Assembly: GCF_051155795.1 (NCBI RefSeq)
Contig: NZ_DAXETW010000010.1
Span: 1-64,000 of the forward strand
Direction of reading: 5' to 3'
From: Longibacter sp051155795
GTDB lineage: Bacteria > Bacteroidota > Rhodothermia > Rhodothermales > Salinibacteraceae
DNA: 64,000 bases
In this document: one piece after another, positions 1 through 8,184 of the stretch
Layout: each line of letters opens with the position of its first letter
Position numbering within the stretch: position 1 is the first letter of the stretch
Program-made: the position numbers and the translations under genes
Notes under the pieces: generated by a model
Database searches by the model: none
What the model saw: only the letters and a program-made list of their open reading frames with translations
What the model was told of the DNA's origin: nothing

Positions 1-133
1 CCTGAAGCGCTTCGATTTGTTGATCAAACAGCCGGTGGGTCATCAGGTAGCCGTGGCCGAAGACAATCGTCTCGTCCCCTTCGCCGACATCGCGGACGAA
101 GTACTCGCAGCCGTTAACCTTCACGTGTGGCAT
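1..133 (-). CDS. Alpha/beta hydrolase, N-terminal fragment (runs off the window)
   Basis: Reading leftward from an ATG at 131-133 gives 44 residues that continue past the window edge. The fragment reads as a first beta-hairpin (VNGCEYFVRDVGEG) followed by ETIVFGHGYLM. The HG pair after a hydrophobic strand is the usual oxyanion-hole motif of alpha/beta hydrolases such as haloalkane dehalogenase, esterase and MenH types. The nucleophile elbow and His lie outside the window, so the substrate cannot be named. It is the last visible member of a leftward run with the acyl-CoA dehydrogenase and SDR to its right. Confidence 0.7.
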   Translation of the reverse strand, partial: MPHVKVNGCEYFVRDVGEGDETIVFGHGYLMTHRLFDQQIEALQ

Positions 134-256
134 GAGGGATTGTGGATTGTGAATAGTGGATCGCGAAATTCGCTTGTGCGGTCGTGTCCAGGTTAGAATC
201 CAACCAACTTCTCACGACGCGCAACACATCTGTAAACCTCCGATTTCCGGACCGTC

Positions 257-1471
257 CTATAGTTTGATCCCGTACTGCTTGAAGATGCGCCGTGCGACGA
301 CCGACTTGTGGACCTCACTCGGTCCGTCGTAAATAGACGCGCCGCGCTCGTGGCGGTACCAGAAGCTGAGGAGCGTGTCGTCGGTAACACCGAGAGCGCC
401 GTGCACCTGGATGGCGTGGTCAAGCACGTCGTGCAGCGTCTCGGCAACGAAAAACTTGATTGTGGAAATGTCGACCCGTGCAGCACGAGCGCCCTCCTCG
501 TCGATTGTTTTCGCCGCATCCAGCACCATCAGCCGAGCGGCGTCCATGCGAGCACGCGACTCGGCGACCCAGTTCTGGATGGTCTGCTTCGATGCCAGCG
601 GCGTGCCGGGCGATAGTTCACGGGTGGCCGCGCGTTCGCACATCATGTCGAAGGCACGCTCGCAGATGCCAATCCATCGCATGCAATGGTGGATGCGACC
701 GGGACCGAGGCGTTCCTGGGCGATGCCAAACCCGTGCTGGGCCGGGCCGAGCAGGTGGTCGACCGGCACGGTGACGTCGCGGAATTTGAGTTCGGAGTGC
801 GATAGCCATCCCTCGCCTTCTTCTCCCATGATCGGGATGCGACGCACGTGCTCGAGGCCGTCGCTATCCATGGGGACGATCAACATGCTCGCCCGCTGGT
901 ACGGGTTGTCTTCTTCAGGGTGTGTGACGGCCATGACGATCGTGAAGGCGGCGCCGTCCGCTCCGGTTGTAAACCACTTGTGCCCGTTCAAGACGAACGC
1001 GTCGCCGTCGTCCGTCGAGATGCGTTCGGCCGTCGTCGAAAGCTGCTTCGGGTTGGAGCCGGCATTTTCGGGCTCCGTCATCGCAAAACAGCTCCGCACC
1101 TCGCCATCAAGCAGCGGGTCGAGATATCGGGAACGCTGCATGTCTGACGCGTGGTCGGCCAGAATCTCCATGTTGCCCGCATCCGGCGCCTGGCAGTTGA
1201 AGGCGAGGTGGCCGAGCGGGGACCGGCCGAGCACCTCGCTCAACCGGCCGAAATCATGGAGCGACAGGCCCATGCCTCCGTGCGCCTCGTCCATCTGCGG
1301 GCACCACCAGCCGTTGGCTCGTACCTCCTCCTGGGCCTCCTGAAGGGCGTCCGTGACCGCCGGCAGCCCGTCCTCGCGAAACGTATCCTCGAGGGGGAGG
1401 AGCACGTTGTCGACAAATGCGCGGATGTCGGAGAGGAGCGTTTCCATGTTCGTGGCGGGTGTCGTCGGCAT
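257..1471 (-). CDS. Acyl-CoA dehydrogenase (ACAD10/11-like)
   Basis: This 404-residue flavoprotein of the acyl-CoA dehydrogenase superfamily oxidises an acyl-CoA to the 2-enoyl-CoA and passes electrons to ETF. Visible features are the FAD-binding middle segment CFAMTEPENAGSNP near residues 132-145, the strand FVLNGHKWFTTGA, and the C-terminal helix ending in YDGPSEVHKSVVARRI. The YDGP..VH signature, with Asp where medium-chain enzymes have the catalytic Glu of YEGT, is typical of the ACAD10/11-like branch. Length is normal. It lies 53 bases downstream of a short-chain dehydrogenase on the same strand and near two crotonases, consistent with beta-oxidation. The exact acyl chain preference is unknown. 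Confidence 0.9.
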   Translation of the reverse strand: MPTTPATNMETLLSDIRAFVDNVLLPLEDTFREDGLPAVTDALQEAQEEVRANGWWCPQMDEAHGGMGLSLHDFGRLSEVLGRSPLGHLAFNCQAPDAGNMEILADHASDMQRSRYLDPLLDGEVRSCFAMTEPENAGSNPKQLSTTAERISTDDGDAFVLNGHKWFTTGADGAAFTIVMAVTHPEEDNPYQRASMLIVPMDSDGLEHVRRIPIMGEEGEGWLSHSELKFRDVTVPVDHLLGPAQHGFGIAQERLGPGRIHHCMRWIGICERAFDMMCERAATRELSPGTPLASKQTIQNWVAESRARMDAARLMVLDAAKTIDEEGARAARVDISTIKFFVAETLHDVLDHAIQVHGALGVTDDTLLSFWYRHERGASIYDGPSEVHKSVVARRIFKQYGIKL

Positions 1472-1524
1472 GATCGCTTCCGGTCGGCAGTTCGCGGGGG
1501 CGGACGTTAGGAAATGGTCGTGGG

Positions 1525-2313
1525 TCAGCCGAGCATGCCTGAACCGACCAAAAGGCCACCGTCTGCACGAAAGGTAGACCCGGTGACGAAGTCCGAGGCC
1601 GACGAGCCGAGGTAAAGAGCCATGCCCGCGAGTTCGTCCGGCTCAGCCATCCGGTGCTGCGGGGTCGACTTCAGTACGGAATCGCTGAGGTCGTCATTCG
1701 CCCAGATCGCTTTGCTGAACTTCGTCTTGATGAAGCCCGGGACGATGGCGTTTACCTGCACGTTCATGCCGGCTAGCTCCGCCGCCAGGGTTTTCGTGAG
1801 CATCAGTACCCCGGCCTTGGTGACGCCGTACACGCCCATGCCGGCCATCGGCTGTTCGCCGGCGACGGAGGCGATGTTGATCACCTTGCCTCCTCCCCGC
1901 GCCTTCATCCGCGGTGCGCAGGCCTTAACCATGCGCCAGTACCCCTTCACGTTCACGTCGAACGTTTTGTCCCAGTGGCTGTCCTCGGCGGTCAGAAGCG
2001 GCCCGAAGTGCGGATTCGTCGCCGCGTTATTGATCAGCACATCCACACCGCCGAAGGCATCGTCGACCGTAGAAAGCAGCTCCTCGATGGCTGCGGTTTC
2101 CCCGACGTGAGCTGCCACGGGCAACGCCGTGCCGCCGTCGGCCTCGATCTCCGCCGCGACCTTGTCCAGCGTATCCTGAGTTCGGCTCGTGAGAACAACC
2201 TTTGCCCCGGCATCGGCATAGGCGTCGGCCATCGCTCGGCCAATTCCACGGCTGGCGCCGGTGATGAGCACGACTTTGTCGGTAACGTCAAATCGGTCGT
2301 TCGCTTCGGGCAT
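1525..2313 (-). CDS. Short-chain dehydrogenase/reductase
   Basis: A classical SDR of 262 residues. The Rossmann motif TGASRGIG is at residues 18-25, NNAA follows beta-4, and the catalytic pair is in YGVTK with an upstream Ser in NIASVAG. The C-terminal ADGG..VG segment is typical of 3-oxoacyl-ACP reductase/glucose dehydrogenase-like SDRs. It most likely oxidises or reduces a hydroxyacyl or other secondary alcohol with NAD(P)H. Its position 53 bases upstream of the acyl-CoA dehydrogenase, on the same strand, suggests co-transcription and a 3-hydroxyacyl-CoA dehydrogenase-like role, but that is inference. The N-terminal start at ATG 2313 leaves the usual short leader before the first strand. 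Confidence 0.88.
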   Translation of the reverse strand: MPEANDRFDVTDKVVLITGASRGIGRAMADAYADAGAKVVLTSRTQDTLDKVAAEIEADGGTALPVAAHVGETAAIEELLSTVDDAFGGVDVLINNAATNPHFGPLLTAEDSHWDKTFDVNVKGYWRMVKACAPRMKARGGGKVINIASVAGEQPMAGMGVYGVTKAGVLMLTKTLAAELAGMNVQVNAIVPGFIKTKFSKAIWANDDLSDSVLKSTPQHRMAEPDELAGMALYLGSSASDFVTGSTFRADGGLLVGSGMLG

Positions 2314-2331
2314 AAGGGGTTGGCGTTCGGG

Positions 2332-2373
2332 GTTCAGGGTTCAACGTTCAGGGTTCAACGTTCAGGGTTCGAG
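2332..2373. repeat. Three tandem 14-bp units in the gap between SDR and crotonase genes
   Basis: The unit GTTCAGGGTTCAAC occurs at 2332-2345 and 2346-2359 and, with two changes at its end (GAG), at 2360-2373. An extra half unit (GTTCGGG) precedes it. The array sits just upstream of the SDR start codon at 2313. It is non-coding on both strands. Function is unknown; it may be a short variable repeat or part of a leader. Confidence 0.85.
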
Positions 2374-2496
2374 GCGAGCGTTTCGTCAACACGGGTACGT
2401 CTACCGAACGCGCTGCCTTATTCTGACGAACACGACCAGGTGGTCTCGTCTTAGCAGTGTCACACAGTCACACCTTAACACATTCACGCATTTCCG

Positions 2497-3324
2497 CTAT
2501 TCCCCCCGGAAATCCGGGTCGCGCTTCTCGAGGAACGCGGCGAGTCCTTCGCGGTGGTCTCGGGTTTGAAGGGCGTTCATCTGGAGTTCGGACTCGAATT
2601 CGATCGTTTCCTTCAGGTCATGATCCTGCGCGAACTGTAGCGCTTCCTTCGTTAGTGCGAGAGCGGTGGTCGGTCGCTGCGCAAGGTGATGCGCCCATTC
2701 CTGCGTGGCACCGACGAGGTCTGCGCCGGGCACGACCCGGTTCGCCAGGCCCATATCGCGACAGCGGTCCGCGTCGATCGGCCGGGCTTCCGCGGCCAGT
2801 TCGAAGGCCCGGGTGTAGCCGATCTGGCGCACAAGGAAGTACGACGCGCCGCTGTCGGGCACGAACCCGATCTGGCTGAAGGCCATGATCATGGCGGCAT
2901 CGTCCGCCATCACGATCAGGTCGCAGGCGAGGGCCAGCGCCATCCCGGCCCCGGCAGCGATCCCATTGACGCCGGCAAGAACCGGTTTCGGGCAGCCCCG
3001 GAGGGACTCGATGAGCGGGAGGTATCGCGTCGTGAGATGATCGTAGAGCTCTTCCGGCGTCGGGCTGTCCTTCAACACCGACAGGTCCGCCCCGGCACAG
3101 AATCCGTCGCCGGCGCCCGTAAGGAGGACCGCACGCACCGACTCGTCCTCGGAGACGTGGCCCAGTGCATCGCGCAGATCCCGGTCGAGCGACGGGTGTA
3201 GGGCGTTGCGCCGCTCCGGCCGGTTCATCGTCAGGGTCACGACGGCACCGTCCCGCTCAACCTGTACCGTCTCGTACGTGGGCATGTCGGTAGAATGCGC
3301 ATCTGCGGTCGGCGTCTCGCTCAT
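2497..3324 (-). CDS. Enoyl-CoA hydratase/isomerase family protein, PaaG-like
   Basis: A crotonase-fold protein of 275 residues. The oxyanion-hole segments GFCAGADL (about residues 74-81) and NGIAAGAGMALALACDL (about 120-135) are clear. The two Glu residues of true enoyl-CoA hydratases are absent: the first site reads AGMALAL and the second FVPDSGASY. Asp157 in the latter matches the single catalytic Asp of PaaG-type 1,2-epoxyphenylacetyl-CoA isomerases and related enoyl-CoA isomerases. An isomerase rather than a hydratase is therefore more likely. The first ~15 residues are a hydrophilic extension; ATG at 3285 (MPTYETV) is an alternative start. The C terminus KRDPDFRGE is usual for the family. 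Confidence 0.88.
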   Translation of the reverse strand: MSETPTADAHSTDMPTYETVQVERDGAVVTLTMNRPERRNALHPSLDRDLRDALGHVSEDESVRAVLLTGAGDGFCAGADLSVLKDSPTPEELYDHLTTRYLPLIESLRGCPKPVLAGVNGIAAGAGMALALACDLIVMADDAAMIMAFSQIGFVPDSGASYFLVRQIGYTRAFELAAEARPIDADRCRDMGLANRVVPGADLVGATQEWAHHLAQRPTTALALTKEALQFAQDHDLKETIEFESELQMNALQTRDHREGLAAFLEKRDPDFRGE

Positions 3325-3670
3325 GGATCAACCCGGTCGGTTAACGTCGTTAAGTGGCTTTGCAACATAGGGCGATCGACTACGAAAGGCAATGTGGGAG
3401 CGTTGCGATCGAGCGGTTCCGGGCCCCGCTCCGAGAAAATGATAACGGTCGCCGTGCACGTCTCAACGGGTCGCACGAGACGAGCGAAACCCACACTCCG
3501 AGCCGACATTGAATGGCGACCGCGATGTCGATGACCCCTGACCTCTCGACGCCTGCGTCGTTCCGACCGTTGAACACCGCCCGCTTTCCGTGTGTGGGTA
3601 ACAATGGACCGCAGGCTGTCGCTCTATGTCCGCATGTGACGTCCCTCTCTTTCGGTGAAAAGCCACGGCC
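3325..3670. other. Divergent intergenic region
   Basis: About 345 bases between the leftward crotonase gene and the rightward efflux adaptor. It should hold both promoters. I see no credible small gene, RNA gene or strong hairpin here. Weak reading frames exist in several phases, as expected for high-GC DNA. Confidence 0.5.
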
Positions 3671-5008
3671 ATGAGCCTGTCCCGACGCACGATCGGTATC
3701 ATCCTGATAGTCAGTCTTCTCGTGCTCGCCGCCGGCGGCGTCGCTGCATACCGCGGCTGGAGTGAAATGCAGTCCGCGCCCAGCGTCCATACGGCAGAGG
3801 TTTCCCGGCGATCGGTGACCAGCACCGTAAAGGGGTTCGGGCGGGCCCGACCGTCCGTTGAGGTGTCCATCCGCTCGGACGTGTCGGGAGAAATCACGGA
3901 TGTGTACGTCCGTGAGGGGGATCGCGTGGAGATTGGCGATCCGCTCGTCCGTCTTCGCGACGATGACTACGAGGCGGCGCTCCAGCAGCAGCGGGCCGTC
4001 GTTCTCCGGGCGCGTGCTGATCAAGCCGCGGCCCGAGCAGATACCGTGCGGGCGGGGCAGAATCTACGCCGTCAGCAGCGCCTGTTCGATGCCGGCATGG
4101 TTCCCGAACGCGACCTTCAGAATGCACGGGCAAATCTCGAGCAGGCGAGGGCCCGCGTGGAAGCTGCAGAGGCAGGGATCGCGCAAGCTCGTGCTTTGCT
4201 GGACCGGGCACAGGAGCAGGCACGACAGACGCGGATTGCCGCTCCGATGGACGGCGTCGTGACGCGCCTGAACGTCGAGGTTGGCGAGCGTGTTCTCGGA
4301 ACGATGCGTGTTCAGGGGACCGAGATCATGCGGATCGGCGGGCCGCAAGCAATGGAGTTCGTCGTTGCGGTACCTGAAAAGGAAATCCGACAGGTCGACC
4401 TCGGCGATCGGGCGGAGATTGTGACGGAATCGTTCGACGACCGAGTTCTGGAGGGCCGCGTGGTGGAAGTGGCAAATGCGGCCCGCATGGGGGAGGGCGC
4501 AATCGGCTCCGCATCCGAGCCGGAGTACCCGGTGCACGTCCGCGTGACGAGCCCGCATCGCCTCGCCGCCCGCAGCCAGCCGATCGACGTCGTCACGGAT
4601 GACAGCAATGCCGGCCCCGGGCCGCCCGTGCTGCGGCCGGGCATGAGTGGCGAGGTCCGGATCGCAGCCGCAAGCATCGACAGCATCGTCGCAGTTCCGA
4701 GCGGGGCGGTTACTACCCGTAACGTTGCACGGCTCGATTCAGCCGCCGTCGCGAAGCACGGACGGCTGCAACGGGCCCCGAGCGGCCGCAAGGACGACCT
4801 GCGCCGGGTCGTCTTCGTCCTGGAGAACAAGACCGCCCACATGGTGGAAGTCTCCGTCGGGCTCCGATCGGAAACCGTGGCTCAGGTGAGCGGCTCGCTC
4901 GCACCCGGGGATACCGTGGTCGTCGGGCCGGAAGATGAGGTGGCACGACAGCTCGCGCCCGGCTCGACCCGATCGATCCAGACGCACACCGAAGCAGAAG
5001 CGTATTGA
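3671..5008 (+). CDS. Efflux periplasmic adaptor (HlyD/MacA/AcrA-type membrane fusion protein)
   Basis: A 445-residue membrane fusion protein. An N-terminal signal-anchor (IGIILIVSLLVLAAGGVAAY) is followed by the first half of a lipoyl domain (SDVSGEITDVYVREGDRVEIGDPL), an alpha-helical hairpin of about 100 residues (residues ~98-185), the second lipoyl half (APMDGVVTRLNVEVGERV), a beta-barrel and a C-terminal membrane-proximal domain. Such proteins link an inner-membrane ABC or RND pump to an outer-membrane channel. No intact pump gene follows; the only ABC-type sequence nearby is the decayed ATPase fragment at 5784. The start ATG at 3671 places the basic n-region SLSRRT directly before the membrane segment. 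Substrate is unknown. Confidence 0.88.
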   Translation: MSLSRRTIGIILIVSLLVLAAGGVAAYRGWSEMQSAPSVHTAEVSRRSVTSTVKGFGRARPSVEVSIRSDVSGEITDVYVREGDRVEIGDPLVRLRDDDYEAALQQQRAVVLRARADQAAARADTVRAGQNLRRQQRLFDAGMVPERDLQNARANLEQARARVEAAEAGIAQARALLDRAQEQARQTRIAAPMDGVVTRLNVEVGERVLGTMRVQGTEIMRIGGPQAMEFVVAVPEKEIRQVDLGDRAEIVTESFDDRVLEGRVVEVANAARMGEGAIGSASEPEYPVHVRVTSPHRLAARSQPIDVVTDDSNAGPGPPVLRPGMSGEVRIAAASIDSIVAVPSGAVTTRNVARLDSAAVAKHGRLQRAPSGRKDDLRRVVFVLENKTAHMVEVSVGLRSETVAQVSGSLAPGDTVVVGPEDEVARQLAPGSTRSIQTHTEAEAY

Positions 5009-5151
5009 GCGGAAGCGCACTGAACGGGGCGATGGGATCGTCTGCGAGGAATCGGCGTGAGATACGCGCAGAGGCGATCGGATGCCGGGACGCTGTCCCC
5101 GTCCCGTGCCGGACCGCCCCCCGTTTCCTGTGATTCCATCGATCGATTGAT

Positions 5152-5589
5152 ATGCGTCCCTCTCTGTCCGCCGTCGGCCAGATTGCCGTCCGCGCGATCC
5201 TGGGCCTCGTCCTTCTCCTATCCGGCGTCGGGAAGCTCATCGATTCCTCCGGCGCCGAGTCTCTCGTCGGCGTGGTTATGGGCAGCGATTCCGTGTGGGT
5301 CGACTACGCGGCTCCTCTCGTCTTGCTGGTGTCCATCGGTGAACTTGCCCTCGTCGCCTGGCTGGCCTGGGGACGATATCTGACGTCGGCGCTGACGGCC
5401 ACATTTCTGGTCTTCACCGTGTTTACAGTGGTTGTCGGATCCATCGTCGTGGGCGACCAGACGGTCGCCACCTGTGGGTGCTTCGGTGCGCTCGGCATCG
5501 ACCTATCCGCCGAGGCGACACTGATCCGCAATCTCGTCCTGATCGCGGTTACCCTCGTCGGCATTCTGCTGACAGATACGCCGGATTAG
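5152..5589 (+). CDS. MauE/DoxX family redox-associated membrane protein
   Basis: A 145-residue integral membrane protein with four predicted helices: residues ~10-30, ~48-68, ~75-100 and ~122-140. The first helix ends LLLSGVGKLID, the typical DoxX/MauE first-helix signature. The motif CGCFG (around residues 105-110), in the loop before the last helix, is the pattern seen in MauE-type proteins thought to handle disulfides. It begins 143 bases after the efflux adaptor. A thioredoxin-like protein with a CPYC site lies 0.55 kb further on, on the other strand, so a shared role in extracytoplasmic thiol chemistry is possible but unproven. Confidence 0.8.
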   Translation: MRPSLSAVGQIAVRAILGLVLLLSGVGKLIDSSGAESLVGVVMGSDSVWVDYAAPLVLLVSIGELALVAWLAWGRYLTSALTATFLVFTVFTVVVGSIVVGDQTVATCGCFGALGIDLSAEATLIRNLVLIAVTLVGILLTDTPD

Positions 5590-5783
5590 GTTTCCGGCAA
5601 TGATCTTCGAGACGCCCGTCCCCCACATCATCTACCAGTTAGCGAGGGAGGAGGAGAACCGTTGCAGCGATCGCTGCCAATAGGACTGACGGTTCGTAGA
5701 GAATCTGCGGCCTTCCTTGACGCCAGACGCCGAGTGGTTGCGTACCGTAGGGTTTCCCCGCGACGAATGGAGTCGATGGATCT

Positions 5784-5951
5784 GTTCTCACGCTTATCCA
5801 GGCCGAGAACCGTCGCAAATCGTGTGGCAACTTCGAAGCGTTGATTCCCGATCTGACGATCGAGTCCGGCACGGCAACCGGGGTTGTCGGGAATAATGGC
5901 GCGGGCAAAACGACAGTTCTCCGGCTCGTCCTCGACCTGATTGACGCCGAC
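5784..5951 (+). pseudogene. Remnant of an ABC transporter ATP-binding subunit
   Basis: In one frame this stretch reads VLTLIQAENRRK..GNFEALIPDLTIESGT, then GVVGNNGAGKTTVLRLVLDLIDAD. That is the N-terminal portion of an ABC ATPase, including an intact Walker A (GNNGAGKTT). An expected ATG is replaced by GTT at 5784. Similarity stops abruptly after LIDAD: no Q-loop, LSGGQ signature, Walker B or switch His follows in any frame before 6140. It therefore looks like a truncated gene whose 3' part and partner permease were deleted. Neighbouring bases 5590-5783 and 5952-6140 hold nothing I can identify. Confidence 0.7.
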
Positions 5952-6140
5952 CCGTGCTGCGTTTCGCATAACGAGCCACGTCGCCATCGCGAACGACGAT
6001 TGCCAGAGATCGCGGCTCGTCCCGACGGAAATCCGATACAAAATCTACGACACACAACACACCCAACCGTAGCGCGCTGCATCGATCGTCGGGTTCACGT
6101 CAAGCGTTCGCCGAGATGAACCGTCCATGCCATCGTTGCG

Positions 6141-6692
6141 CTACTGTGCCGGCCCAGGCTGCACGCTCTCCGGGGATGTAACCGCGGCGTACAGGCGGTT
6201 CACGTCTGCCTTGCCTCGAAAGGCCCGGACATAGTTATGTGACGAGTCGTAGACAATCGTATACGGCACGCTCTGAACACCGAACTGCTGGAACAGGGAG
6301 CCGCCGAAGTCGCGCAGGACGCGGATGTTCTGAAAGTCCCCGAGCCCGAACTGGTCGGCGTACGTCTGCAGATCGTTCCGTGCAAACGTCGACACCATCA
6401 GGATCGTCGCATCCTGCGGCAGCTTGCCGTGCTGGACGATTTCCGCGGTCTCCTCCTGGCAATACGGGCACGTCGGGCTGAAGAACATCAACACGACGGG
6501 TCGATCTTGCGGCACGCTCGAAAATTCAAAGGTGCCGCCGCCCGTCGTCTGCAACACGCCGGTGGGGAAGGACTGCTGCCGGGTCTGCGCCTGTTGCTCG
6601 GCCTCCGATTCGGTCAACATTCCGTAGCCGAAGTATCCGATGGCACCGAGTACCACGACGAGAAGCCCGAGGACAAGCGTACGCTTGGACAT
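6141..6692 (-). CDS. Membrane-anchored thioredoxin-like protein (TlpA/ResA type)
   Basis: I chose ATG 6692 (MSKRTLVLGLL), which gives 183 residues with an N-terminal membrane anchor at residues ~5-24; a longer frame upstream lacks sense. The thioredoxin fold carries CPYC at residues 75-78 in FFSPTCPYCQEE and a cis-Pro strand VQSVPYTIVYD. This is an extracytoplasmic thiol-disulfide oxidoreductase, facing the periplasm. CPYC is the glutaredoxin-like dipeptide and suggests reductase or peroxide-linked roles. The MauE/DoxX protein at 5152 is a possible redox partner. It stands alone on its strand. Confidence 0.85.
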   Translation of the reverse strand: MSKRTLVLGLLVVVLGAIGYFGYGMLTESEAEQQAQTRQQSFPTGVLQTTGGGTFEFSSVPQDRPVVLMFFSPTCPYCQEETAEIVQHGKLPQDATILMVSTFARNDLQTYADQFGLGDFQNIRVLRDFGGSLFQQFGVQSVPYTIVYDSSHNYVRAFRGKADVNRLYAAVTSPESVQPGPAQ

Positions 6693-7090
6693 GTGCAATG
6701 CGAAAACAGGTGAAGAAGAGTAGGGATCGTTGCCTGCGCTCCGCCGGAGGAGACGGATGCCGGGTCGGTCAAAATGCACAAGCCGGGCAAAAGATGCATA
6801 CGGACGGTGGGTGAGTCGTCTCGCCCCGGAGCGTCCATCCTACGGCGTGCGTGCCTGAGGATCGCGAACGGGCATCGGTCAGCCACGCCATCCGCCGCAG
6901 ACGAAAACGAGAAGGTGTCGAGGCTGGTGCTGGTGTCGTACCAACCGGCAACGGTCGCGCGCCAGGTCCCCCGCGTGAACTCTTCCCCGAAGATGTTTTC
7001 TCGATGAACCGATGTGGTGCGTGCGTAGTACATCACCGTGATGCACGCTCCTTCCGCACCGGCCACCAAATCGCTCCCATTCGATCGTCC

Positions 7091-7945
7091 ATGTCCGATC
7101 CCGCCGCTTCTGACGCGCCGTCCGTACCTCCGTCCGATGTCATGTCCGTGGAGCAGGAGGGACACGTCGCGCACGTCTGGCTGGACCGCCCCGACGCGTT
7201 GAACGCGATGGGTCCCGATTTCTTCAGTGATCTTCCGGCCATCATGGCCGCGCTCGGAGGGGCGTCATCCGTTCGCTGCATCGTGATCGGCGCTCGTGGA
7301 CCGGCCTTTTCGGCCGGCCTCGATCTCAAAACCATGGGCATGGACGTCCTGCAGCCGGACACGGACGCCTCTCCCGTTCGGAATCGCCAGTCGCTTCTCA
7401 AGAAGATCCGGTACATGCAAGAGGCGATGACCGCTGTGGATGCGTGCCTGAAACCGGTTATTGCCGCTATCCACGGCGCATGCATCGGCGGCGGGGTCGA
7501 CCTGGCCACGGCGTGCGACGTTCGTCTCGCGGCGTCGGACGCCGTGTTCTCCGTTCGGGAAACAAGACTGGCCATGGTCGCCGATCTTGGCACGCTGCAG
7601 CGGCTTCCGCGCATCCTTTCCGAAAGTCACGTTGCGGAACTCGTTTACACGGGGAAAGATGTGCCGGCCGTCCGTGCCGAAGAGATCGGACTGGTCAACG
7701 ACGTCCACGACGGCGTCGATGCCCTGCACGCCGCGGCGCGGGCGATGGCGGAAGAGATCGCCGCAAACTCACCGCTCGCGGTTCAGGGGGCGAAGTCCGT
7801 CTTACGCGCCGGTCGGTCACAGACCGTCGAGGAAGGCCTGGAACACGTAGCCCTGTGGAACGCTGCGTTTCTTCAGTCGGAGGACCTGGCGGAGGCCGTC
7901 ACGGCGTTCATGCAGAAGCGCGATCCCGATTTCACCGGTCGGTGA
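7091..7945 (+). CDS. Enoyl-CoA hydratase/isomerase family protein, ECH1 (dienoyl-CoA isomerase)-like
   Basis: A 284-residue crotonase counted from ATG 7091, which starts the sequence typical of the family; upstream codons in frame are not credible. The acidic residues Asp137 (in IGGGVDLATACD), Glu157 (in FSVRETRL) and Asp165 (in VADLGTLQRLP) fall at exactly the spacing of the three catalytic acids of rat ECH1 (D176, E196, D204). This strongly suggests a delta3,5-delta2,4-dienoyl-CoA isomerase, needed for oxidation of unsaturated fatty acids with odd-position double bonds. The final KRDPDFTGR is usual for the family. It is separated from the next gene by 240 bases and is probably monocistronic. 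Confidence 0.87.
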   Translation: MSDPAASDAPSVPPSDVMSVEQEGHVAHVWLDRPDALNAMGPDFFSDLPAIMAALGGASSVRCIVIGARGPAFSAGLDLKTMGMDVLQPDTDASPVRNRQSLLKKIRYMQEAMTAVDACLKPVIAAIHGACIGGGVDLATACDVRLAASDAVFSVRETRLAMVADLGTLQRLPRILSESHVAELVYTGKDVPAVRAEEIGLVNDVHDGVDALHAAARAMAEEIAANSPLAVQGAKSVLRAGRSQTVEEGLEHVALWNAAFLQSEDLAEAVTAFMQKRDPDFTGR

Positions 7946-8184
7946 TGACGGGGCGTACGGGCGATCGAAGCCCTGCCGGCTTATCTGAATCTGTACGGTG
8001 ATGGAAAAGCCGTCAAGACGGTTTGAGGCGTTACTGAAACGTTAACGCGTTCATTGCGCTTGCTCGCTGCAGCCCCTACCGTGATTCTGCAAGTCCCGAT
8101 ACTTCATCCAATGAACCGTCTGGATTCGCGTCGAGGCGGAGCATCGGATCCCTCACTCTCAGCATCGCCACGGCCTTTTCCTGT

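Noticed and set aside
5639..6082. 147-codon minus-strand frame ending in a hydrophobic stretch (SVLLAAIAATVLLLPR)
   Set aside because: It tempted me as a remnant permease end, but the rest of the frame is Arg/Ser-rich noise antisense to the ABC fragment.
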